Assembly: GCA_029212405.1 (NCBI GenBank)
Contig: JARGNR010000008.1
Coordinates: 1 to 64,000, forward strand
Direction: 5' to 3'
Length of the DNA: 64,000 nt
Source of the DNA: Saprospiraceae bacterium
GTDB lineage: Bacteria > Bacteroidota > Bacteroidia > Chitinophagales > Saprospiraceae
Under the pieces are notes generated by a model. That model did no database searches. It had not been told where the DNA came from and saw only the letters and a list, made by a program, of their open reading frames with translations. The stretch's first letter is position 1; each line of letters opens with the position of its first letter. Shown here piece after piece: positions 8,885-17,842 of this stretch. The position numbers were made by a program, and so were the translations under genes.

Positions 8885-10099
8885 ATGAGTGATAATTGGC
8901 AAGTTGGCCGGAAGCAAACCAAAGGATTAAAAAAAGAAATTGAAAAAGCAATTTTGGTGGGTCTAGTTACTGATCGCCAAACCGAGGAACAGGTAAAAGA
9001 ATATTTGGCTGAATTAGAATTTTTAGCCATGACTGCTGGTGCTAAAACTGTTAAAACATTCGTTCAAAAATTAAAGCATCCTAATGTTAGAACATTCGTT
9101 GGTAAAGGTAAACTAGAAGAAATAGCTACGTATATTGAAACTCATGAAGACATTGTAATGGTGATCTTTGATGATGATCTTACAGGCAAACAAAACAGTA
9201 TTTTAGAAGAAGAGTTGAAAGTAAAGATTATCGATAGAAGTTCTTTAATCTTAGATATTTTTGCAAGTCGGGCACAAACTGCTCAAGCAAGAACACAAGT
9301 AGAACTGGCACAAATGCAATATCTTCTGCCGCGATTGAGGGGACTATGGACACACCTGGAAAGACAACGAGGAGGTATTGGTATGAGAGGACCAGGGGAA
9401 ATGGAAATTGAAACAGATAGAAGGATAGTCCGAGACAAAATATCTCTATTAAAAAACAAGTTAGACAAAATAGATCGACAAGCTTCCACACAAAGAAAAG
9501 GAAGAGGAGACATGATACGAGTTTCATTGGTTGGATACACCAATGTAGGCAAATCCACTTTAATGAATTTACTGAGCAAATCTGAAGTGTTTGCCGAAAA
9601 CAAACTTTTTGCAACGTTAGATACAACCGTTCGAAAGGTGGTTCTAGACAGAATGCCATTTTTGATGTCAGACACAGTTGGGTTTATTAGAAAACTACCT
9701 CACCACTTGATTGAAAGTTTTAAATCCACGTTGGACGAAGTACGAGAAAGTGATATTTTAATTCATGTTGTGGATCTTGCTCATCCACAATTTGAAGATC
9801 ACATCAAAACAGTAAACAAAACACTGCAAGAATTGGGTGTAGAAAACAAAATTACCCTAATGGTATTCAATAAATTGGATTTGTATCGTGAACGGTACTT
9901 TGACGACTTGTTGGATGAAGATGTAAAAGTTGAAATTCTTTCAGAGCTAAAACAAAATCTTAAAAACAATTACGAACACGATAATATTTTTATCTCTGCC
10001 ATCCAAAAGGAAAATATTCAGGAATTAAGAGAAAAAATAAAAGAACTTGTCAGTAGTGCTTACAATGTTCGATATCCATACAAATCTCAATTCTTTTAA
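8885..10099 (+). CDS. hflX: GTPase HflX
   Basis: 404 residues, normal length. HflX is a ribosome-binding GTPase that splits or rescues stalled ribosomes, notably under heat stress. The N-terminal HflX domain contains GAKTVKTFVQK and TFVGKGKLEEI. The glycine-rich linker reads RGGIGMRGPGE about 162-171. The G domain shows G1 GYTNVGKS at 217-224, G3 DTVGFIRKLP about 264 and G4 NKLD about 340. A -7 element precedes it, and ligA follows after 56 bases on the same strand. Confidence 0.96.
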   Translation: MSDNWQVGRKQTKGLKKEIEKAILVGLVTDRQTEEQVKEYLAELEFLAMTAGAKTVKTFVQKLKHPNVRTFVGKGKLEEIATYIETHEDIVMVIFDDDLTGKQNSILEEELKVKIIDRSSLILDIFASRAQTAQARTQVELAQMQYLLPRLRGLWTHLERQRGGIGMRGPGEMEIETDRRIVRDKISLLKNKLDKIDRQASTQRKGRGDMIRVSLVGYTNVGKSTLMNLLSKSEVFAENKLFATLDTTVRKVVLDRMPFLMSDTVGFIRKLPHHLIESFKSTLDEVRESDILIHVVDLAHPQFEDHIKTVNKTLQELGVENKITLMVFNKLDLYRERYFDDLLDEDVKVEILSELKQNLKNNYEHDNIFISAIQKENIQELREKIKELVSSAYNVRYPYKSQFF

Positions 10100-10155
10100 T
10101 TTTATAAAGTGTTTTAAATTATAATTATCGACCCTTTATATATCTAATTATTTCT

Positions 10156-12279
10156 ATGTATTCTGCACAAGATCAAAAGCAAAAGTACGATCAATCGAAA
10201 TCCTTTTTAAAAGCTCAATATATATCTCCACTAGATATTGACACATTAAGAGAGTTGCTTAAGTTTCATGAGTGGAAATATTATGTTCAAAATGATCCCA
10301 TTTTATCCGATTTTGAGTATGACCAATTGTATAAAAAATTAGAAACACTGGAGTTGGACCATCCAGAATTGATAACACCCGACTCTCCTACTCAAAGAGT
10401 GGCCAGCGACCTAAACGAAGACTTTGCACCCGTTGCCCATACTGTACCTATGCTTTCTTTGGGAAATAGCTATAATGCTGAAGACTTATATGATTTTGAC
10501 AAACAAATTAAAAAACTCAATTTAATAGATGCAGATGCAGATATTGAATATTGTGTTGAACCAAAATTTGATGGTGGAAGTATTGCCCTAGTTTATGAAA
10601 ATGATTTTCTAGTTAGAGGAGCGACAAGAGGAAATGGTACACTAGGAGAAGAAATGACTCCCAATGCTAAATCAATGCCTTCCATACCCTTGAAAGCGGA
10701 TTTTTCCAGCCTGGGAATTGTTAAAGCAGAACTGAGGGGAGAAGCATTGATACGTAAGGATAATTTTGATGCAATCAATAAAGAGCGGGCTAAAAACGGC
10801 AAAACCCTTTTTGCTAATCCAAGGAATGCAGCTACTGGCGGATTGCGAATGAAAGATCCCAATGAAACTAGGAAAAGAGGATTGGAGGCATTTATTTTTC
10901 AACTGGGCTACGCCGTAGATGCGAATGGACAAGACATGTTGCCAACTTTAAAAACACACGATAAGGGTATTGCAACCTTGGGAGAATTAGGATTTAAAAT
11001 TCCAATCGCCGAACGAACCGTTGTTAAAAACATAAAAGGGGCAATAGATTTTTGTGCAGCTTGGGAGGCAAAAAGAGATACGTATAACTATGAGATTGAC
11101 GGGATGGTTGTCAAAGTAAATAGTCTGGAATTACAAGAACGATCTGGATCTACACAGCACCATCCTAGGTGGGCCATAGCGTATAAATTTAAAGCAAAAC
11201 AGGCCACTACCAAAATGGTCAATATAGAGTATCAAGTGGGTAAAATAGGCTCTATAACTCCAGTTGCTAAGCTTGACCCTGTACATATTGCTGGTGTTAC
11301 CGTTTCGTCTGTGTCTTTGCACAATGAAGAATTTATCACTTCTAAAGATTTACGTATTGGTGATACGGTCGTAGTAGAAAGGGCAGGTGATGTGATCCCA
11401 TACATCGTAAAATCATTAGAAGATCTTCGAGATGGGACAGAAGAACCCGTTCAATTTCCAGAAGTATGTCCCATTAATCATACCCAAGAAGAAATTAAGC
11501 TTGTAAAAGTAGAATCTGAAGCTGCTTGGAGATGCCCTAATTGTGTTTGTGGTGCACAAGATTTACAAAAAATAAGCTTTCATGTTTCTAAGGTAGCCAT
11601 GGATATTGATGGATTTGGTAAGTCTTATGTTGAGCGATTTCACCAAGAAAATTGGTTGAATGACATTTCCGATGTGTATAACTTGGATTATGATAAAATA
11701 GCATTGTTAGAAGGGTTTGGAACAAGGAGTGCACAAAAACTAGAAAGTGCCATTGAGAAAGCAAAAAACAATCCAATCCACAAATTATTACATTCGTTGA
11801 GTATACACCATTTGGGTAAAAAAGCATCCAAATTAATAGCTCAGGAAATTAATCATGTTTTTGACTTAAAGAACTGGTCGGAAGAGGACTTCACCAAGAT
11901 CAAAGACATTGGTCCTGTAGTTGCTAAAAACGTGATTGAATATTTCGAAATTCCTGCTCATATTGAAATGTTGGAACGAATGGAATCCTATGGCGTAAAT
12001 CTTAGCCAAACTAAGGAAGACAAACCGATAGAAGTTGCTGAAGATGCTCCTCTAGCTGGAAAAACCATCTTATTTACAGGGACATTGCAACAAATGGGAA
12101 GAAAGCAAGCCCAAGCATTGGCTGAAAAACATGGAGCAAAGAACATTTCTGCGGTAAGCAGCAACCTTAATATTCTTGTAGCCGGAGAAAAAGCTGGTTC
12201 TAAGCTTAAAAAAGCAACTGCATTAGGTACAGTAGAAATAGTAACAGAAGAGGAATTTTTAACACTGATTAAAGAATAA
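10156..12279 (+). CDS. ligA: NAD-dependent DNA ligase LigA
   Basis: 707 residues, slightly longer than average because of about 20 extra N-terminal residues before the Ia domain. It seals nicks in replication and repair using NAD+. The adenylated lysine is K137 in the KFDG motif; the Ia domain has the HEWKYYVQNDPILSDFEYD pattern. The adenylation and OB domains, helix-hairpin-helix region (about 530-600) and a C-terminal BRCT domain (about 630-705, AGKTILFTGTLQQMGRKQA) follow. The zinc region is odd: C438PINH442 replaces the usual CPxC, with C460PNCVC465 as the second half. It converges on the FadL gene across a terminator. Confidence 0.96.
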   Translation: MYSAQDQKQKYDQSKSFLKAQYISPLDIDTLRELLKFHEWKYYVQNDPILSDFEYDQLYKKLETLELDHPELITPDSPTQRVASDLNEDFAPVAHTVPMLSLGNSYNAEDLYDFDKQIKKLNLIDADADIEYCVEPKFDGGSIALVYENDFLVRGATRGNGTLGEEMTPNAKSMPSIPLKADFSSLGIVKAELRGEALIRKDNFDAINKERAKNGKTLFANPRNAATGGLRMKDPNETRKRGLEAFIFQLGYAVDANGQDMLPTLKTHDKGIATLGELGFKIPIAERTVVKNIKGAIDFCAAWEAKRDTYNYEIDGMVVKVNSLELQERSGSTQHHPRWAIAYKFKAKQATTKMVNIEYQVGKIGSITPVAKLDPVHIAGVTVSSVSLHNEEFITSKDLRIGDTVVVERAGDVIPYIVKSLEDLRDGTEEPVQFPEVCPINHTQEEIKLVKVESEAAWRCPNCVCGAQDLQKISFHVSKVAMDIDGFGKSYVERFHQENWLNDISDVYNLDYDKIALLEGFGTRSAQKLESAIEKAKNNPIHKLLHSLSIHHLGKKASKLIAQEINHVFDLKNWSEEDFTKIKDIGPVVAKNVIEYFEIPAHIEMLERMESYGVNLSQTKEDKPIEVAEDAPLAGKTILFTGTLQQMGRKQAQALAEKHGAKNISAVSSNLNILVAGEKAGSKLKKATALGTVEIVTEEEFLTLIKE

Positions 12280-12318
12280 TAAGGTTCAGTAATTTACTAC
12301 CAAACCTTATCATTTTAT
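12279..12318. terminator. bidirectional terminator between ligA and the FadL-type gene
   Basis: A perfect 8-bp stem ATAAGGTT/AACCTTAT (12279-12286 with 12303-12310) encloses a 16-base loop, with T-rich sequence after it on the plus strand. It overlaps the last base of the ligA stop codon and ends 13 bases before the converging stop at 12324. Confidence 0.6.
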
Positions 12319-12323
12319 ATTTT

Positions 12324-13796
12324 CTAGAATTTAAATCCAATGGTCATGGCCAATCTTCCTATCTCTGTTTCAATATTAGCCAAAGGGTCTCTATTAGATT
12401 GTTCTAAGACAACATAAGGATTATACCCTTCCTGAATTTCTTGTCTTCTGTATCCAACATCAAAAAAGAACTTATCTGCTCTAAAACCAAGTCCAGCAGA
12501 AATTGAAGAATATGTATCTGAATCGCTGATATAAGGAGATGTGCTTATTGAATACCCTACTCTCACTCTTAAACTTCCAAAAGCCATTTCACTTCCTAAT
12601 CTTATATTGGTAGCTGATCCCAGTTGATTGTCAATTTCACTGTTCACCTCCTGAGTAAAAGATGCCTCACCTGGATCGTTACTATATGCGGTAAAGTCAA
12701 ACTCGTTGTTTGTATAGTCTAAAAATTCAAAATCCGCACTAACGAATCCTTGAATTTCTCCTATTTTGTAAATCGACCCAATACTACCTACCGCTTTCCA
12801 TGGGTTTGTAAATTTATATTTAAATGATCCATCTGGTGACATCCCTTGACCCTGAAAACTCTCGTCTGTTGAAGTAAACTCATAGTTCACTTGTGTCGAA
12901 TAATCATCATTTAATGTATACCATGTAGGAGAATGTATTGCTGCTCCAATTCTTAACTTTCGCATTGCTTTATATTGAACACCAAATTTCAAATTAAATC
13001 CAGCTCCTGAAGTATTCAGTCGTTCTACATATTCCAATTCATTACTAAAATCTCCATCTGTAACTCCTTCTTTGTAGGTTTTTGTTTCTGTAAATGATAC
13101 AAAGGGAATCCCTGCACTTATTCCTATATTAATTTGATTGTCATAATTACCCGCCCAACCAATAGTAAGTTCATTGATCGATCCCTTTTGGTCAATAAAT
13201 TGTTCTTTTCTGACTACATCGTCTTCTAAATAATCCGATACATAATTTTGGGAACCATCTTCAAAAATTGCACCAGCATCATAAGCTGGTCCTGCTTCAA
13301 ACCCATCTAGATCATCCAATGAATTTCCATTAGCTCGTTCAATAAAACGTTCAGTAATACTTCCCTCCGTTTCACCTAAAATATTTACATTTCTATTAAA
13401 ATTGGCCAATTTGCTAAATCCAACTGCCCAGTTTGATGTTTGCCACCTAGACGCTCTGGTATCGGTGGCTCCAACAAAACCTATATTATCAAGTAAAAAA
13501 TTACTTCTTGATCTACGTGAATTTTGAATATCATCCACAAAGAAAGCATTGGTGTTGGAAGAAACTATGGACGGAGTAAAATTCAATTCCCCTATTCTAT
13601 ACTCTGCAATTCCAGCAGGATTGATTCCAATAACTGAAAAATCTCCACCCATCGCACCGAACGCACTTCCAACTCCAAGAGTACGGGCAGTACCAATAGG
13701 TTCATAATTTGAATAACGCACTGCATCAGAAATCCCTTGGGCAGATACAAAGTGAACACTTAAAAATGTAATTAGTATAATTGAAAAATATCTCAT
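12324..13796 (-). CDS. OmpP1/FadL (PorV-like) family outer membrane protein
   Basis: 490 residues with a signal peptide (about 1-19) and the family N-terminus: TARTLGVGSAFGAMGGDFSV followed by IGINPAGIAEYR. The rest is amphipathic beta strands ending in LAMTIGFKF with a terminal Phe, as expected for a barrel. FadL proteins pass hydrophobic compounds through the outer membrane; Bacteroidota relatives are often annotated as hemin receptors or PorV-like. The next gene on this strand is the Ser/Arg-rich secreted protein and the divergent neighbour is proS, an arrangement I recall from other Bacteroidota. Confidence 0.88.
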   Translation of the reverse strand: MRYFSIILITFLSVHFVSAQGISDAVRYSNYEPIGTARTLGVGSAFGAMGGDFSVIGINPAGIAEYRIGELNFTPSIVSSNTNAFFVDDIQNSRRSRSNFLLDNIGFVGATDTRASRWQTSNWAVGFSKLANFNRNVNILGETEGSITERFIERANGNSLDDLDGFEAGPAYDAGAIFEDGSQNYVSDYLEDDVVRKEQFIDQKGSINELTIGWAGNYDNQINIGISAGIPFVSFTETKTYKEGVTDGDFSNELEYVERLNTSGAGFNLKFGVQYKAMRKLRIGAAIHSPTWYTLNDDYSTQVNYEFTSTDESFQGQGMSPDGSFKYKFTNPWKAVGSIGSIYKIGEIQGFVSADFEFLDYTNNEFDFTAYSNDPGEASFTQEVNSEIDNQLGSATNIRLGSEMAFGSLRVRVGYSISTSPYISDSDTYSSISAGLGFRADKFFFDVGYRRQEIQEGYNPYVVLEQSNRDPLANIETEIGRLAMTIGFKF

Positions 13797-13921
13797 TTGA
13801 TTCGTTTAGTAATTGAAAAATGGGAATACAGGGATTGCAATCTATAAAATTGTGTATAAAAATGGGGTGAATAAATGCCTTTATCCGCCCCATACTTATT
13901 ATCGTTGTCGTTATTTAGTAT

Positions 13922-15073
13922 CTATTTCCCTCCTCTCTTTGAAGAGCTTCTAGAAGAACTTCTAGATGAACTTCTGGATGAAGATCCTCTAGATGAAGAC
14001 CTTGAAGAGCTTTTCATAGATGATCGAGATGAACCTCTGGATGAACTTCTCGCAGATGATCGGTTAGAAGACCCTCCTCTAGACATACTAGATCGAGATG
14101 AATTATTCCTTGAAGATCTAGCGCTATTCTGTCTACTAGAAGAATTATTTCTTCTGCTTACTCCTTGATTTGATCTTCGTCTATCATTTGGATTTACACT
14201 TCTTGAACTTCTATTTGTTCTCTTTCTACCAGAATAGATGGAATTGCCATTACTTCTTCTTCTTGTTGTTGTTTTGGCTTTTGAGCGATTATCTCTAGTA
14301 ATATCTTGCCCGTCTCCTTTTCTATTTCTAACTCTATCATCTCTTACAGACCTAGTTGTAGATACTACACCAGTTTCATCTCTATTCGGTTTGGTTAATC
14401 TAGGTGATTTTGTTCGTCCATTTGTGGATGATCCTACAGAACCATTTCTTCTCGATCCATAGTGCGTTCCATTCGGATTATTATTGTTGATAATAACCGT
14501 GTTGTTGTTGTTATTACCGTAGTAGTTATTTCCCCAACCTCCATAGTAACCAGTGTTCGCATATCCAAATGGAGCAGCAGGTCCACAATAAGGATTTCCC
14601 CATCTATTCCAACCAAAAGTGCTGAATGTATTCCAATTGTTCCATCTATTCCATCTTCCCCATCTGTTCCACCTATTCCAAGGTGAGAACCCAACATTTA
14701 TACTTACAAAACTTCCTCCTCCGTGGAAGAAAGGATCGTAGAATGGGTCGTAGAAGAAAGGATCGTTGTAAAATACTGTGGAATAATAATTAGAAACACC
14801 TACATTTCTTCTAAATCGGTTAATTCTTCGAGTATAAGTATAATCATCATAGTAATCTGAATCATAGTCAGAGTCATAATCTGAATCATAATCATAGTCA
14901 TCTACATCGTCGTATAGATAAGTTTGATCTTCATCAATATATCCGTTATCTAAAATAGATCCGCTATCATTGGCTGGATCGTAATATAAATCGTCAAACT
15001 GTGCTGTAGAAACCATCGCCAAAAAGGAGAAGGCAACTAAGCTAAAAATTGATTTGATGTTTACTATTCTCAT
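13922..15073 (-). CDS. secreted low-complexity Tyr/Asp-, Trp/Asn- and Ser/Arg-rich protein
   Basis: 383 residues with a signal peptide (about 1-24) and four biased zones. These are an acidic tract with DYDSDYDSDYDSDYYDDY (about 57-77); a hydrophobic FFYDPFYDPFF patch (about 105-115); Trp-Asn-Arg repeats of the kind NRWGRWNRW (about 130-160) leading to an Asn run; and a strongly basic C-terminal third built of Ser-Arg and Ser-Ser dipeptides ending in KRGGK. The DNA shows matching short tandem repeats. No enzymatic domain is visible. Similar proteins beside proS in this phylum have at times been mislabelled as vitellogenin or prolyl-tRNA synthetase. Function is unknown; a charged surface or matrix protein is a guess. 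Confidence 0.8.
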   Translation of the reverse strand: MRIVNIKSIFSLVAFSFLAMVSTAQFDDLYYDPANDSGSILDNGYIDEDQTYLYDDVDDYDYDSDYDSDYDSDYYDDYTYTRRINRFRRNVGVSNYYSTVFYNDPFFYDPFYDPFFHGGGSFVSINVGFSPWNRWNRWGRWNRWNNWNTFSTFGWNRWGNPYCGPAAPFGYANTGYYGGWGNNYYGNNNNNTVIINNNNPNGTHYGSRRNGSVGSSTNGRTKSPRLTKPNRDETGVVSTTRSVRDDRVRNRKGDGQDITRDNRSKAKTTTRRRSNGNSIYSGRKRTNRSSRSVNPNDRRRSNQGVSRRNNSSSRQNSARSSRNNSSRSSMSRGGSSNRSSARSSSRGSSRSSMKSSSRSSSRGSSSRSSSRSSSRSSSKRGGK

Positions 15074-15134
15074 CGTTTAGGATTTACTTTTTAATTAATC
15101 CGATTCTCTTACTAAGCTACAATTGCTAATTTAT

Positions 15135-15142
15135 TACTTTTG
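15135..15142 (+). promoter_or_regulatory. possible -7 element for proS
   Basis: TACTTTTG fits TAnnTTTG on the plus strand, 169 bases before the proS ATG. No convincing -33 element is seen. If used, proS would have a leader of about 160 bases that includes the hairpin at 15188-15227. Confidence 0.35.
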
Positions 15143-15187
15143 TGCTTATTTATCTGTTAATATTCAATTAAAAGATATAAAGGATTC

Positions 15188-15227
15188 GTGAAAACCTGAA
15201 GTTTAGCATTCTAACTGACGGTTTCAC
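15188..15227. repeat. long imperfect inverted repeat upstream of proS
   Basis: Outer arms GTGAAAACC and GGTTTCAC pair over 8 bp with one bulged A. Inner arms AGTTTAG and CTAACT pair over 6 bp with one bulged T and a CATT loop. Three unpaired bases on each side separate the two stems. It starts 84 bases before the proS ATG, between divergent genes. It could be an operator or a structured mRNA leader; no T-box features were found. Confidence 0.45.
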
Positions 15228-15310
15228 TATATACGACGCATAAAAGAGAGACAAAGTTTCGCTTTTTAAAGCATTATTAAAAAATTAACTAAACGCATTA
15301 AAATAAACTA

Positions 15311-16780
15311 ATGGCAAAGGAAATTACTAATAGAGAAGAAAACTATTCGCAATGGTACAATGATATTGTTCGGAAAGCAGATTTGGCCGAAAATAGTGCA
15401 GTAAGAGGATGTATGGTTATTAAGCCTTATGGATTTGCTATTTGGGAAAATATGAAAGCGGAATTGGATCGTATGTTTAAAGAAACAGGTCATCAAAATG
15501 CCTACTTTCCTCTTTTGGTGCCTAAAAGTTTATTTGAGGCTGAAGAGAAAAATGCAGAAGGATTTGCAAAAGAATGTGCCGTTGTCACGCATTATCGATT
15601 AGAAAATGATCCTGATAATGAAGGAAAATTACGCGTAGATCCAAATGCAAAACTGGAAGAAGAATTGATTATACGTCCAACTTCAGAGGCTATAATCTGG
15701 AATACCTACAAAAATTGGATTCAATCTTATCGTGATTTACCCATTCTAATCAATCAATGGGCAAATGTTATGAGGTGGGAAATGAGAACTAGACCTTTCC
15801 TTAGAACATCTGAGTTTTTGTGGCAGGAAGGACATACTGCTCATGCAACAAAAGAAGAGGCAGTAGAAGAAGCGGCAATGATTCATGAAGTGTATACACG
15901 TTTTGCTGAAGACTATATGGCCATGCCTGTAATTAAAGGACACAAATCGGAGTCAGAACGTTTTGCAGGTGCCGACGATACACTTACTATTGAAGCCCTA
16001 ATGCAAGATGGTAAAGCATTGCAAGCGGGAACCAGTCACTTTTTAGGTCAAAATTTTGCGAAAGCATTTGATGTCAAATATTTGAACTCTCAAAATAAAG
16101 AGGAATATGTATGGGCCACTTCTTGGGGCGTATCTACCCGATTGGTTGGTGGTTTGATTATGACACACTCTGATGACGATGGTCTTGTTTTACCTCCAAG
16201 ACTGGCTCCTATCCAAGTTGTGATTGTACCTATACCAAAACCAAATCCTGAGATCATGGAGGTGGCTGATAAAATTGCTATTGAATTAAAGGGCAAAGGT
16301 ATCCGAGTAAAAGTAGATCGCGATGACAAAAAAAGGCCAGGTTTCAAATTTGCAGAATACGAAATGAAAGGTATTCCTGTTAGAATTGGAATAGGAAAGA
16401 GAGATTTGGAAAAAGGATTGGTAGAAATCGCAAGAAGGGATACCAAAGAAAAAGAAAGTATTGCTCTTGAATTGTGTGTAGATCATGTTTCTGGATTAAT
16501 GGACATTATTCAAAATAACCTGCTTGAACGTGCCATACAATTCCGAACAGATCGTACGACCACTGTAGATTCATTTGATGAATTTAAGAAAGTCTTAGAG
16601 GAGAATCAAGGATTTATCTATGCACATTGGGATGGTACAGCTGAGACAGAAGAAAAAATAAAAACAGAAACAAAAGCCTCCATTCGATGTATTCCAGTAG
16701 ATGCCAAAGATGAAGATGGAGTATGTGTATACAGTGGTAAACCAAGTAGACGAAGAGTATTGTTTGCTAAAGCCTATTAG
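15311..16780 (+). CDS. proS: proline--tRNA ligase (short, archaeal/eukaryote-like type)
   Basis: 489 residues, the length of the ProS type that lacks the bacterial editing insertion and carries a C-terminal extension. It charges tRNA-Pro with proline. Class II motif 1 is near [16 protein letters not shown], motif 2 in [20 protein letters not shown] (about 156-175) and motif 3 in [18 protein letters not shown] (about 273-290). The anticodon-binding domain follows (about 300-400), and the sequence ends in [13 protein letters not shown], the terminal Tyr typical of this type. It is followed by a repeat-built hairpin and nadC. Confidence 0.96.
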   Translation: MAKEITNREENYSQWYNDIVRKADLAENSAVRGCMVIKPYGFAIWENMKAELDRMFKETGHQNAYFPLLVPKSLFEAEEKNAEGFAKECAVVTHYRLENDPDNEGKLRVDPNAKLEEELIIRPTSEAIIWNTYKNWIQSYRDLPILINQWANVMRWEMRTRPFLRTSEFLWQEGHTAHATKEEAVEEAAMIHEVYTRFAEDYMAMPVIKGHKSESERFAGADDTLTIEALMQDGKALQAGTSHFLGQNFAKAFDVKYLNSQNKEEYVWATSWGVSTRLVGGLIMTHSDDDGLVLPPRLAPIQVVIVPIPKPNPEIMEVADKIAIELKGKGIRVKVDRDDKKRPGFKFAEYEMKGIPVRIGIGKRDLEKGLVEIARRDTKEKESIALELCVDHVSGLMDIIQNNLLERAIQFRTDRTTTVDSFDEFKKVLEENQGFIYAHWDGTAETEEKIKTETKASIRCIPVDAKDEDGVCVYSGKPSRRRVLFAKAY

Positions 16781-16875
16781 AGATTGTGGATTGGAAAGAT
16801 TGTGGATTGGAGAGATTGTGAACATTTAAGTGATCTCTCCAATCTCTCCAATCTTTCCAATCTTTCCAATCTTTA
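16781..16875. repeat. hairpin made of two different tandem repeats between proS and nadC
   Basis: Starting directly after the proS stop, the left half repeats a 16-base unit (GATTGTGGATTGGAAA) about 2.4 times. The right half repeats a 9-base unit (AATCTCTCC or AATCTTTCC) about five times. The halves are complementary: 16806-16816 pairs perfectly over 11 bp with 16833-16843, and 16790-16801 pairs over 12 bp with either 16850-16861 or 16859-16870. It probably ends proS transcription as a large stem. Repeat numbers look variable, so it may be polymorphic. Confidence 0.75.
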
Positions 16876-16879
16876 TCCT

Positions 16880-16887
16880 TACCTTTG
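16880..16887 (+). promoter_or_regulatory. -7 element for nadC
   Basis: TACCTTTG fits TAnnTTTG exactly and lies 39 bases before the nadC ATG, just outside the repeat hairpin. The -33 position falls inside the 9-base repeats, whose TTTC gives only a partial match at a 22-base gap. This gives nadC its own promoter downstream of the proS hairpin. Confidence 0.5.
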
Positions 16888-16925
16888 CGCCACTTTTAAT
16901 AATTACACTTCAAGTAAAGATCAAT

Positions 16926-17783
16926 ATGGAAGGAATTTCAAAAGCCCAAATAGAAAAATTTATTGATGATGCTTTGTATGAGGACGTTAGAGACGGTGAT
17001 CATACCTCATTGGCATGCATTCCTGAGGAAGGACGATCCAGAGCAAGACTTCTAGTAAAAGATCCAGGAGTTATCGCAGGTGTCGAATTGGCTGAAATGA
17101 TTTTCAAAAAAGTGGACCCAACAGCTGTTTTGGATATTAAGATTTCTGATGGAGCAGACGTATTTTATGGAGATGAAGCATTCTATGTAGAATGTGGCAG
17201 CCAAGCCTTATTAAAAGCAGAACGATTGGTTTTGAATACCATGCAAAGAATGAGTGGAATTGCAACAATGAGCAGTAGATTTGCTGTTGAAGTAGAAGGG
17301 CTTGATGTAAAAATCTTGGATACAAGAAAAACCACTCCTTTACTACGTTTCTTAGAAAAATGGGCAGTAAAGATTGGAGGTTGTACCAATTATAGAGATG
17401 GTCTATATGATTGGATAATGATAAAAGACAATCACATAGATGCCTGTGGAAGTATCACAAAAGCAGTTGAAAAAGTACACGAATACTTTCAAAAAACTGG
17501 AAAGGATCTTGGTATAACTGTGGAAGTACGAAATCTTGTCGAATTATACGAAGTTTTGGAAGTTGGGGGAATAACTAGAATTATGTTGGATAATTTTGAA
17601 ATTCCAATTCTGAGAGAAGCTGTAGCGACGATTGACGGTCGTTTTGAATCCGAAGCTTCAGGTGGAGTTACATTAAACACAGTAAGAAGAATTGCCGAAA
17701 CGGGTGTCAATTTTATTTCGGTAGGAGCCTTAACACACTCAGCAGGAAGTTTGGACTTGAGCTTAAAGGTGATTAAAGATTAA
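16926..17783 (+). CDS. nadC: nicotinate-nucleotide pyrophosphorylase (quinolinate phosphoribosyltransferase)
   Basis: 285 residues, normal length. It converts quinolinate and PRPP to nicotinate mononucleotide in de novo NAD synthesis. Key pieces are DGDHTS, the LNTMQRMSGIAT segment, LDTRKTTPLLR with the substrate-binding Arg/Lys cluster, KIGGCTNYRDGL, IMIKDNHI, and the phosphate-binding end SGGVTLNTVRRIAETGVNFISVG. ATG 16926 is chosen because it starts the conserved fold; an in-frame ATG at 16830 would add a Pro/Ile/Phe tract encoded by the tandem repeats. No nadA or nadB is nearby. Confidence 0.95.
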   Translation: MEGISKAQIEKFIDDALYEDVRDGDHTSLACIPEEGRSRARLLVKDPGVIAGVELAEMIFKKVDPTAVLDIKISDGADVFYGDEAFYVECGSQALLKAERLVLNTMQRMSGIATMSSRFAVEVEGLDVKILDTRKTTPLLRFLEKWAVKIGGCTNYRDGLYDWIMIKDNHIDACGSITKAVEKVHEYFQKTGKDLGITVEVRNLVELYEVLEVGGITRIMLDNFEIPILREAVATIDGRFESEASGGVTLNTVRRIAETGVNFISVGALTHSAGSLDLSLKVIKD

Positions 17784-17798
17784 TACAAAACATAAAGT

Positions 17799-17827
17799 GT
17801 AAGGCTGATGAGTTCACATCGCCTTAC
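17799..17827. terminator. convergent-gene hairpin after nadC
   Basis: GTAAGGC/GCCTTAC (7 bp) extends through GATG/CATC with one bulged T, closing an AGTTCA loop. It lies between the nadC stop (17783) and the convergent lipoprotein stop (17843). There is no T-run on either side, so termination is inferred mainly from position. Confidence 0.5.
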
Positions 17828-17842
17828 TGCATATTCAATAGA

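Noticed and set aside
9228-9675. Minus-strand open frames over hflX
   Set aside because: They are antisense to the conserved GTPase domain and have no supporting features.
13875-14168. Plus-strand open frame rich in Leu, Glu and Asp opposite the Ser/Arg-rich gene
   Set aside because: It is the mirror of the Ser/Arg repeat codons on the minus strand; the minus frame has a signal peptide and a sensible start and stop.
14434-14697. Minus- and plus-strand open frames inside the Trp/Asn-rich part of the same gene
   Set aside because: They arise from the low-complexity repeat DNA and have no start context or independent features.
15188-15227. T-box riboswitch upstream of proS
   Set aside because: No T-box sequence, specifier loop or antiterminator/terminator pair could be found; only a bulged hairpin is present.
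16830-16925. In-frame upstream extension of nadC
   Set aside because: The added residues (Ile/Ser/Pro/Phe repeats) are encoded by the tandem repeats, and the -7 promoter element lies inside this stretch, so ATG 16926 is the start.
16784-16966. Short plus-strand open frame over the repeat hairpin
   Set aside because: It translates the tandem repeats (Leu-Ser-Asn-Leu units) and overlaps the nadC start in another frame.
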